DNA of 64,000 bases, taken from contig NZ_MXPU01000011.1 in assembly GCF_002204185.1 (NCBI RefSeq), positions 124,001 through 188,000 of the forward strand, in the 5' to 3' direction. Origin of the DNA: Rhizobium esperanzae. GTDB taxonomy: Bacteria; Pseudomonadota; Alphaproteobacteria; Rhizobiales; Rhizobiaceae. The notes beneath the pieces were generated by a model. The model saw nothing but the letters and a program-made list of their open reading frames with translations. It ran no database searches and had not been told where the DNA came from. Positions 1 to 7,152 of the stretch are shown here, piece after piece. Each line of letters begins with the position of its first letter. The first letter of the stretch is position 1. Made by a program: the position numbers and the translations under genes.

Positions 1-93
1 CTTGCCGCCTTTCCGCCGTCCGGCGAGCAGGGTCGGCAATTGCTGGCGCTTGCCAGGGAACTTGGCATTGCCACGGAGGGAATGACGCAATGA
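1..93 (+). CDS. ccmI: CcmI/CycH C-terminal end (partial, cut by window start)
   Basis: Only the last 30 codons are present, read in frame from base 1 to a TGA at 91-93; the residues end in ...LARELGIATEGMTQ. Identity is inferred from position: in rhizobia the ccmI (cycH) gene directly precedes ccmE, and here its TGA overlaps the ccmE ATG (ATGA at 90-93), which implies translational coupling. CcmI is the inner-membrane protein that holds apocytochrome c for haem ligation. The fragment is too short to show a TPR motif, so the call rests on context. Confidence 0.7.
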   Translation, partial: LAAFPPSGEQGRQLLALARELGIATEGMTQ

Positions 94-596
94 CGCGCAA
101 GCAGAAGCGCCTTGCGGTGATTGCTGGCGGGATGAGTTTCATCCTTGCGGCGGTGTTGTTGGTGATGTTCGCCTTCAGCCAGTCGGTGGCCTATTTCTAC
201 ATGCCGGCCGATCTGGCCAAGACGCCGGTGGCGCCGGAGACCCGCATCCGGCTCGGCGGCCTGGTCGGGGCCGGCAGCGTCGTGCGCGGCGCCGGTTCGA
301 CGGTGGAATTTACCGTTACCGACGGCAGCGCCAATGCGGTGAAGGTCAGATATACCGGCATCCTTCCCGATCTGTTCCGCGAAGGGCAGGGCGTCGTCAC
401 CGAAGGCATGTTTGCCGCCGGAACGAACGTCTTTACAGCCGACACGGTGCTCGCCAAGCATGACGAGACCTATATGCCGAAGGAGGTGGCCGACAAGCTG
501 AAGCAGCAGGGGCTGTGGCAGGAAGGCCAAGGGCAGGGGCAGGGCCAGAGCCAACAAAATCCGGGGCAGGGGCAGGAGGCGAAAGCGACGCCATGA
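90..596 (+). CDS. ccmE: CcmE/CycJ periplasmic haem chaperone
   Basis: 168 residues. One N-terminal membrane anchor (about residues 10-35) is followed by the OB-fold periplasmic domain. The haem-binding signature is intact: LAKHDETYMP places the covalent haem ligand at His124 and the axial Tyr at 128. CcmE takes haem from CcmC and hands it to the CcmF/H ligase for cytochrome c. The C-terminus (about residues 145-163) is a Gly/Gln-rich low-complexity tail of GQ repeats, longer and more repetitive than in most relatives. It overlaps ccmI upstream and ccmF downstream by 4 bp each, so the operon is tightly coupled. Confidence 0.95.
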   Translation: MTRKQKRLAVIAGGMSFILAAVLLVMFAFSQSVAYFYMPADLAKTPVAPETRIRLGGLVGAGSVVRGAGSTVEFTVTDGSANAVKVRYTGILPDLFREGQGVVTEGMFAAGTNVFTADTVLAKHDETYMPKEVADKLKQQGLWQEGQGQGQGQSQQNPGQGQEAKATP

Positions 597-2587
597 TCAT
601 CGAGATCGGCCATTACGCTCTGGTGCTGGCGCTGGCGACGGCGCTGATCGTCTCGATCGTGCCTGTCATCGGCGCCCGCCGCCATGATCGGGCGATGATG
701 GATGTGGCGAGCGTCGGTTCGCTTGTCATGTTTGCGCTCGTCGCCTTCTCCTTCGCCGTTTTGACCTATGCCCATGTCGTCTCCGACTTCTCGGTCGAGA
801 ACGTCTGGGAGAATTCGCATTCGCTGGTGCCGCTGATCTACAAATATTCCGGCGTCTGGGGCAATCACGAGGGCTCGATGATGCTCTGGCTGTTGATCTT
901 GGCGCTGTTCAGCGCCCTGGTCGCGATCTTCGGCGCCAATCTGCCGGAGACGCTGAAGGCCAATGTGCTTGCCGTCCAGGCCTGGATCTCGCTCGCCTTC
1001 ACCCTGTTCATTCTCTTGACCTCCAATCCCTTCCTGCGGCTCGATCCGGCCCCGGCCGAGGGACGCGACCTCAATCCGGTGCTGCAGGATATCGGGCTCG
1101 CCATCCACCCGCCGCTGCTCTATCTCGGTTATGTCGGCTTTTCCGTCTGCTTCTCCTTTGCCGTGGCGGCTCTCCTGGAAGGGCGCATCGACGCCGCCTG
1201 GGCCCGCTGGGTCAGGCCCTGGACGCTGGCCGCCTGGACCTGCCTGACGCTCGGCATCGCCATGGGCTCCTACTGGGCCTATTACGAGCTCGGCTGGGGC
1301 GGCTGGTGGTTCTGGGATCCGGTGGAGAACGCCTCCTTCATGCCGTGGCTGGCCGGCACCGCGCTGCTGCATTCGGCCCTCGTCATGGAAAAGCGCGAGG
1401 CGCTGAAGATCTGGACGGTGCTGCTCGCCATCCTGACCTTCTCGCTGTCGCTGATGGGCACCTTCCTGGTGCGCTCCGGCGTGCTGACCTCGGTGCATGC
1501 CTTTGCCAGCGATCCCACCCGCGGCGTCTTCATCCTGTCGATCCTCTTGATCTTCATCGGCGGGGCGCTGTCGCTGTTTGCCCTGCGGGCGCCGAAGCTT
1601 GCGGCCGGCGGGCTGTTTGCGCCGATCTCGCGCGAGGGGGCGCTGGTTCTCAACAATCTGATCCTGACGGTCGCCTGCGGCACGGTGCTGACCGGCACGC
1701 TCTATCCGCTGCTCTTGGAGACGCTGACCGGCGACAAGATCTCCGTCGGGCCGCCCTTCTTCAACCTGACCTTCGGCCTGCTGATGGCGCCGCTGCTCGT
1801 CATCGTGCCGTTCGGGCCGCTGCTGGCGTGGAAGCGCGGCGATCTGCTCGGCGCCCTGCAGCGGCTCTACCTTGTCGCGGCCCTCGCCTTCGCCGCCGCT
1901 CTGGTCTTCTTCTATCTCCAACATGGCGGGCCGGTGCTCTCCGTGCTCGGGCTGGCGGCCGGGCTGTTCCTGATCCTCGGCGCCGCAGCAGATCTCTGGT
2001 ACCGCGCCGGCATCGGCAAGGTGGCGGGCTCTGTCGCCTGGCGCCGCCTGTCGGGCCTGCCGCGCTCGGCTTTCGGCACGGCGCTTGCCCATGCCGGGCT
2101 GGGCGTCAGTGTGCTCGGCATCGTCGCCGTCACCACCTTCCAGAGCGAACATGTCGTCGAGATGAAGCCGGGACAGACGGCCGAAGCCGGCGGCTACAGC
2201 CTTCAGTTCGACGGCATGCGGGCGGGCAGGGGGCCGAACTACACCGAGGAGCGCGGCCACTTCACCATCCGCCGCGCCGGTGTCGCGGTTGCCGACACCT
2301 GGTCGGCCAAGCGGCTCTATACCGCCCGGCAGATGCCGACGACGGAGGCTGGCATCCTGACCTTCGGCCTCAGCCAGCTCTATGTCTCGCTCGGCGACGC
2401 CACCAAGGACGGCGGCATCGTCGTGCGCATCTGGTGGAAGCCGTTCATTCTCTGCATCTGGGGCGGCGCGCTGATCATGGCCGCCGGCGGCTGTGTCTCG
2501 CTCTCCGACCGGCGCCTGCGCGTCGGCGCCCCGCGGAGAAAGGCTAAGGCAAAACCGACGACGCCTGCGATGGAGCCTGCGGAATGA
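593..2587 (+). CDS. ccmF: CcmF/CycK cytochrome c haem lyase subunit
   Basis: 664 residues from the ATG at 593, chosen because it forms ATGA with the ccmE stop; an upstream extension to 515 only reads through ccmE in another frame. The protein is polytopic, with the tryptophan-rich WWD motif WGGWWFWDPVEN at about residues 235-246, which presents haem on the periplasmic side. Conserved His residues flank it. With CcmH and CcmI it ligates haem to CXXCH apocytochromes; in rhizobia this pathway is needed for the bacteroid cbb3 oxidase and so for nitrogen fixation (family knowledge). The stop overlaps the ccmH start. Confidence 0.96.
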   Translation: MIIEIGHYALVLALATALIVSIVPVIGARRHDRAMMDVASVGSLVMFALVAFSFAVLTYAHVVSDFSVENVWENSHSLVPLIYKYSGVWGNHEGSMMLWLLILALFSALVAIFGANLPETLKANVLAVQAWISLAFTLFILLTSNPFLRLDPAPAEGRDLNPVLQDIGLAIHPPLLYLGYVGFSVCFSFAVAALLEGRIDAAWARWVRPWTLAAWTCLTLGIAMGSYWAYYELGWGGWWFWDPVENASFMPWLAGTALLHSALVMEKREALKIWTVLLAILTFSLSLMGTFLVRSGVLTSVHAFASDPTRGVFILSILLIFIGGALSLFALRAPKLAAGGLFAPISREGALVLNNLILTVACGTVLTGTLYPLLLETLTGDKISVGPPFFNLTFGLLMAPLLVIVPFGPLLAWKRGDLLGALQRLYLVAALAFAAALVFFYLQHGGPVLSVLGLAAGLFLILGAAADLWYRAGIGKVAGSVAWRRLSGLPRSAFGTALAHAGLGVSVLGIVAVTTFQSEHVVEMKPGQTAEAGGYSLQFDGMRAGRGPNYTEERGHFTIRRAGVAVADTWSAKRLYTARQMPTTEAGILTFGLSQLYVSLGDATKDGGIVVRIWWKPFILCIWGGALIMAAGGCVSLSDRRLRVGAPRRKAKAKPTTPAMEPAE

Positions 2588-3039
2588 TGCGGCGTCTGCT
2601 CCTGGTTCTGGCTCTGATGCTTTCGGCCGTCCCGGCCTTCGCCGTCAATCCCGACGAGGTGCTGGCCGATCCGGCGCTGGAGGCCCGCGCGCGCGCGCTT
2701 TCGGCCGAACTGCGCTGCATGGTTTGTCAGAACCAATCGATTGATGATTCCAATGCCGAACTCGCGAAGGACCTGCGCCTGCTGGTGCGCGAGCGCATCA
2801 GCAATGGCGACAGCGATGAGGCGGTGCTCAACTATATCGTCTCACGCTACGGCGAGTTCGTGCTTCTGAAGCCGCGATTCAGCATGAGAACGGTGTTACT
2901 CTGGGGCGCGCCCGTGCTGCTGGTCCTTGCCGGCGGCGTGTCGCTGCTCGTCTTTGCGCGCAAGAGGACCGGCAGGCCGACCGGAAGCAAGCTCACTCCG
3001 GAAGAGCAGGCGAAGCTCAGCGAGCTTCTGGAAAAGTAG
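2584..3039 (+). CDS. ccmH: CcmH/CycL thioredoxin-like apocytochrome reductase
   Basis: 151 residues. A signal peptide (about 1-20, ending AFA) is followed by a periplasmic three-helix domain with the redox motif LRCMVCQNQ (Cys45, Cys48), then a C-terminal membrane helix at about 100-122. It keeps the CXXCH cysteines of apocytochrome c reduced for haem attachment. This is the short CcmH form; the TPR part found in E. coli CcmH is the separate CcmI upstream. It is the last gene of the ccm operon; a 147-bp gap follows before degP. Confidence 0.95.
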   Translation: MMRRLLLVLALMLSAVPAFAVNPDEVLADPALEARARALSAELRCMVCQNQSIDDSNAELAKDLRLLVRERISNGDSDEAVLNYIVSRYGEFVLLKPRFSMRTVLLWGAPVLLVLAGGVSLLVFARKRTGRPTGSKLTPEEQAKLSELLEK

Positions 3040-3186
3040 CCGCATGCCGCGACCTAAACATTCGAAACATTACAAACTTTTCATAGACCGGACAGTTCGC
3101 AGTAAGGTGCGCCATCCTATATCTTAAGTCATCGACTGATCCGGCGCTGCCGGTCTGAAGATCCAAGAACAAGAGAAGGTGCTCCA

Positions 3187-4785
3187 ATGCTGAACAATTT
3201 CAACGGACGTCCGTCCCTCGCCACTGTGCTCAAGGCTTCTACCGTCGCCGGTATCGCAGCCGCTGTGCTCGCGACCGGCGTTCCGCTCGAAATTACCCGG
3301 TCTTATGCCGAAGCCGTCAAGGTTCAGGCCCCCGCCGTCCCGAGCTTCGCGAATGTCGTCGATGCCGTTTCGCCCGCCGTTGTTTCCGTTCGCGTCGAAA
3401 ACCGCGTCAATCCCGTTGCCGACAACAATGACGGCTTCTCCTTCGATTTCAATGGCCGCGGCTTCGACGATCTGCCCGACGATCACCCGCTGAAGCGCTT
3501 CTTCAAGCAGTTCGGTCAGGATCCGAACGACCAGCAGGGCCACCAGCGGCGCTTCGGCCAGAATGGCCCCGGTGGCCCGGGCGGCCCGAATGGTCCCGGC
3601 AAGGGCCGTCTGCGTCCGGTCGCTCAGGGTTCCGGCTTCTTCATCTCCGAGGACGGCTACATCGTCACCAACAACCACGTGGTTTCGGATGGCCAGGCCT
3701 TCGTCGCCGTGATGAATGACGGCACCGAACTCGATGCCAAGTTGATCGGCAAGGATCCGCGCACCGATCTCGCCGTCCTCAAAGTCGACGGCAAGGGCAA
3801 GAAGTTCACCTATGTCAACTGGGCCGACGACAACAATGTCCGTGTCGGCGACTGGGTCGTCGCCGTCGGCAATCCCTTCGGTCTCGGCGGCACCGTCACC
3901 GCCGGCATCATCTCGGCCCGCGGCCGCGATATCGGTTCCGGTCCCTATGATGATTACCTCCAGGTGGACGCGGCCGTGAACCGCGGCAACTCCGGCGGTC
4001 CGACCTTCAACCTCAACGGCGAAGTCGTCGGTATTAATACCGCGATCTTCTCGCCCTCGGGCGGCAGCGTCGGTATCGCCTTCGCCATTCCGGCCTCAAC
4101 CGCCAAGGATGTCGTCGCCGACCTGATGAAGGACGGCCAGGTATCCCGTGGCTGGCTGGGCGTCCAGATCCAGCCGGTGACCAAGGATATCGCCGAATCG
4201 ATCGGCCTTTCCGAGCCGAGCGGTGCCCTCGTTGTCGCCCCGCAGCCCGGATCGCCGGGTGACAAGGCCGGCATGAAGGCCGGTGACGTCGTCACCGCGC
4301 TGAATGGCGAGACCATTAAGGATGCGCGTGACCTCAGCCGCCGCATCGGTGCGATGCAGCCGGGCAGCAAGGCCGAGCTTTCGGTCTGGCGCGCCGGCAA
4401 GGCCCAGTCGCTCACGGTCGAACTCGGCACGCTGCCGGCCGATCAGAAGGATGCCAATGCCGATGACAACAGCAATCAGCCGCAGCAGCCTGAAGCGCCG
4501 GCTTCCGAAAAGGCGCTCGCCGATCTCGGCCTGACGGTCGGCCCTTCCGATGACGGCAAGGGCCTGGCGATCACCGGTATCGACCCTGACTCCGACGCCG
4601 CCGACAAGGGCATCAAGGAAGGCGAGAAGATCACCTCGGTCAACAACCAGGAGGTCTCCACCGCTGCCGATGTCGTCAAGGTGCTGAATCAGGCCAAGAA
4701 GGACGGCCGCACCCGCGCGCTGTTCCAGATCCAGTCCAGCGAAGGAAGCCGTTTCGTCGCGCTTCCGATCAACGGCCAGGGCTGA
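3187..4785 (+). CDS. degP: DegP/HtrA-family periplasmic serine protease (Do)
   Basis: 532 residues. The export signal is at about 1-42; the trypsin-like domain carries the triad His164 (TNNHVV), Asp194 (TDLAVLK) and Ser269 (GNSGGP). Two PDZ domains follow (about 310-400 and 445-525), with an acidic Asn/Gln linker between them. Before the catalytic core lies a Gly/Pro/Asn-rich linker (about 127-140). The enzyme degrades or refolds damaged envelope proteins. A well-formed terminator follows at 4802, but the adjacent two-component genes are on the same strand and may sense the same envelope stress (inference). The 147-bp upstream gap holds its own promoter; no clear sigma motif was recognised there. 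Confidence 0.95.
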   Translation: MLNNFNGRPSLATVLKASTVAGIAAAVLATGVPLEITRSYAEAVKVQAPAVPSFANVVDAVSPAVVSVRVENRVNPVADNNDGFSFDFNGRGFDDLPDDHPLKRFFKQFGQDPNDQQGHQRRFGQNGPGGPGGPNGPGKGRLRPVAQGSGFFISEDGYIVTNNHVVSDGQAFVAVMNDGTELDAKLIGKDPRTDLAVLKVDGKGKKFTYVNWADDNNVRVGDWVVAVGNPFGLGGTVTAGIISARGRDIGSGPYDDYLQVDAAVNRGNSGGPTFNLNGEVVGINTAIFSPSGGSVGIAFAIPASTAKDVVADLMKDGQVSRGWLGVQIQPVTKDIAESIGLSEPSGALVVAPQPGSPGDKAGMKAGDVVTALNGETIKDARDLSRRIGAMQPGSKAELSVWRAGKAQSLTVELGTLPADQKDANADDNSNQPQQPEAPASEKALADLGLTVGPSDDGKGLAITGIDPDSDAADKGIKEGEKITSVNNQEVSTAADVVKVLNQAKKDGRTRALFQIQSSEGSRFVALPINGQG

Positions 4786-4801
4786 TCCGCAAAGAAAATC
4801 G

Positions 4802-4840
4802 GAGCCGTGCGGACCAAGGTCCGCGCGGCTCGTTTCTTCT
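4802..4840 (+). terminator. Rho-independent terminator of degP
   Basis: A 14-bp stem (4802-4815 with 4818-4831, one G:T wobble) closes on a very short loop and is followed by GTTTCTTCT. It lies 17 bp after the degP stop and separates degP from the regulator genes. Confidence 0.8.
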
Positions 4841-4930
4841 GACCTTTCAAGGATGATCGCGATGAGCGCCGCCCCGCAGCAAGATGCTTTAAGCCTTGCC
4901 GAAACGCAGCCGGTGGGTAATGTCGGCCGC

Positions 4931-5608
4931 ATGAAGATTCTCATCATCGAAGATGATCTCGAAGCCGCGGCCTATCTCACGAAAGCCTTTCGCGAGGCGG
5001 GCATCGTCGCCGATCACGCCAGCGACGGCGAGGCCGGCCTGTTCATGGGGTCGGAGAACGCCTATGACGTCATCGTCATCGACCGCATGCTGCCGCGCCG
5101 GGACGGACTTTCCGTCATCAGCGAGTTGCGCCGTAAGGGCATCCACACGCCGGTCCTCATCCTCTCCGCCCTCGGCCAGGTCGATGACCGCGTGACCGGC
5201 CTTCGTGCCGGCGGCGACGATTACCTGCCGAAGCCTTATGCCTTCAGCGAATTGCTGGCGCGTGTCGAGGTGCTCGGCCGCCGCAAGGGCACGCCGGAGC
5301 AGGATGTCGTCTATCGTGTCGGTGATCTCGAACTTGACCGACTCTCCCACGAGGTCCGCCGCGGCGGCAAGGAAATCCCGCTGCAGCCGCGTGAATTCCG
5401 CCTGCTCGAATATCTCATGAAGAACGCCGGGCAGGTGGTCACCCGCACCATGCTGCTCGAAAACGTCTGGGACTATCATTTCGACCCGCAGACCAACGTC
5501 ATCGACGTCCATGTCTCGCGCCTGCGCTCGAAGATCGAGAAGGACTTCAGCCAGCCGCTCCTGAAAACCATCCGGGGCGCGGGGTACATGATCAAGGACG
5601 AGGGATGA
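4931..5608 (+). CDS. OmpR/PhoB-type response regulator
   Basis: 225 residues from ATG 4931, where the receiver domain begins directly (MKILIIEDD). An in-frame ATG at 4862 has a better-spaced AAGG and would add 23 residues, so the start is uncertain. The receiver domain has an acidic pocket at Glu7/Asp8/Asp9, phospho-acceptor Asp51 (VIDRMLP) and Lys101 (LPKPY). A winged-helix DNA-binding domain (about 128-222) follows, with the typical VIDVHVSRLRSKI and RGAGYMI ends. The stop overlaps the kinase gene start (ATGA at 5605). Its place next to degP suggests envelope-stress control, but the target genes cannot be read from the sequence. Confidence 0.93.
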   Translation: MKILIIEDDLEAAAYLTKAFREAGIVADHASDGEAGLFMGSENAYDVIVIDRMLPRRDGLSVISELRRKGIHTPVLILSALGQVDDRVTGLRAGGDDYLPKPYAFSELLARVEVLGRRKGTPEQDVVYRVGDLELDRLSHEVRRGGKEIPLQPREFRLLEYLMKNAGQVVTRTMLLENVWDYHFDPQTNVIDVHVSRLRSKIEKDFSQPLLKTIRGAGYMIKDEG

Positions 5609-7017
5609 GCCGCTTCAGGGTTCTCTTCAAGTCCACCGCAGTCCGCCTTTCGGCACTCTACATTCTGCTATTCGCCATCTGCGCCGCGACGCTCGTCTTC
5701 TATGTGACGGCGATGTCGGAACGGCTGCTGACAGGCCAGATCCGCGACGCCGTCCGGCAGGAAGTGGAGCAGGTGCAGCGCGCCTATGACACCGGCGGCA
5801 TGAACCTTCTGCTGCGCACGATGGAGCGGCGTGCCCGCCAGCCGGGCGCCAATCTCTACATCATCGCCGGTCCCTCGGGGGATATTCTCGCCGGCAATGT
5901 CGCTTCGGTGCAGCCTGGTGTCTTCGAGGAGGTCGGCTGGACCTCGGCTCCCTTCGCCTATCAGCGTTATACAGACGGTGGTGGCGTCGAGCGCCGGCAC
6001 AAGGCGATCGCCAACATTTTCGTGCTCGACAACGGCTTGAGAATTCTGGTCGGCCGAGACCTCGGCGACCCCGAGCGTTTCCGCCTTCTGGTGCGCCAGG
6101 CGCTGATGGTGGCTTTGGCGATCATGGGGCTCGGCGCGATCATCATCTGGTTCGGCATCGGCCGCAACGCGCTGAAACGCATCGACCGCATGTCGGATGC
6201 GAGCAAGAAGATCATGGCGGGCGATCTGTCGCAGCGCCTGCCGGTCGGCGGGTCCGGCGATGAATTCGATCGGCTATCTATGTCGCTGAACACCATGCTG
6301 GAACGCATAGAGAAGCTCAATGAAGGCCTGCGGCAGGTCTCCGATAACATCGCCCACGATCTCAAGACTCCGCTGACGCGGCTGCGCAATAAGGCCGCCG
6401 ACGCTCTCGATATGGCCGATGGCGAAACGCGACGAACGGCGCTCGAGGGCATCATTTCCGAATCGGATCAGCTGATCCGCACCTTCAACGCCCTGTTGAT
6501 GATCTCCCGCGTCGAGGCCGGATCGGTCGCGGCGGAGATGTCGCCGGTCGAGCTTTCGGCCATCGTTTCCGACAGCGCCGAGCTTTACGAACCGGCGGCT
6601 GAAGAAGCGGGTCTCGGTCTCAGTGCCAGCGTCGAGCCGGGCATCGAGGTGCAGGGCAATCGCGAGCTGATCGGCCAGGCTATCTTCAACCTGCTCGACA
6701 ATGCGATCAAATATTCCTCCGATACGGAAGGGGCGGGCGAAGTGTCGCTCAAGCTTGCCCGCCATCCGGACGGCATCTGCCTGTCGGTGGCGGACCATGG
6801 CCGCGGCATTCCGGCCGACAGGCGCGACGATGTGGTGAAGCGCTTCGTTCGCCTCGATGAAAGCCGTTCGAAGCCGGGCACCGGGCTTGGACTCTCGCTG
6901 GTCGAAGCAGTGATGGAGCTGCATAACGGCCGACTGGAGCTCTCCGACACCAATCCCGACAAAGCCGAACAGCGCGGACTGACCGTCAGCATGATCTTCC
7001 CGGCCAAGGCTGCCTGA
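5605..7017 (+). CDS. Membrane sensor histidine kinase
   Basis: 470 residues. Membrane helices lie at about 13-35 and 163-185 and enclose a periplasmic sensor domain of some 125 residues. A HAMP linker (about 186-238) leads to the dimerisation domain with phospho-accepting His251 in NIAHDLKTPLTRLRN. The ATPase domain has the N box (LLDNAIKYS), the G1 box (DHGRGIP) and GTGLGLSLV. It is the cognate partner of the overlapping upstream regulator. The cytoplasmic half resembles the TctE/QseC-like kinases. The signal is unknown. Confidence 0.93.
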   Translation: MSRFRVLFKSTAVRLSALYILLFAICAATLVFYVTAMSERLLTGQIRDAVRQEVEQVQRAYDTGGMNLLLRTMERRARQPGANLYIIAGPSGDILAGNVASVQPGVFEEVGWTSAPFAYQRYTDGGGVERRHKAIANIFVLDNGLRILVGRDLGDPERFRLLVRQALMVALAIMGLGAIIIWFGIGRNALKRIDRMSDASKKIMAGDLSQRLPVGGSGDEFDRLSMSLNTMLERIEKLNEGLRQVSDNIAHDLKTPLTRLRNKAADALDMADGETRRTALEGIISESDQLIRTFNALLMISRVEAGSVAAEMSPVELSAIVSDSAELYEPAAEEAGLGLSASVEPGIEVQGNRELIGQAIFNLLDNAIKYSSDTEGAGEVSLKLARHPDGICLSVADHGRGIPADRRDDVVKRFVRLDESRSKPGTGLGLSLVEAVMELHNGRLELSDTNPDKAEQRGLTVSMIFPAKAA

Positions 7018-7152
7018 AGGTCTTGTCCGAGTTGCGATAGGCTGAATCGCGTATTGGCGGTTTTCCGCCTAGACCCTAAGTTAATTCGGAACGGAGGCGG
7101 CGAGCGCGATTCCAGGTAATCGTCACTTCTTTTGCAGAGCCAGGGAGAGCGC

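Noticed and set aside
470..2260. A 596-codon open frame on the minus strand across ccmE/ccmF
   Set aside because: It is the antisense shadow of high-GC coding sequence; composition is Arg/Gln/Gly-rich without any domain, while the plus strand encodes clear CcmE and CcmF.
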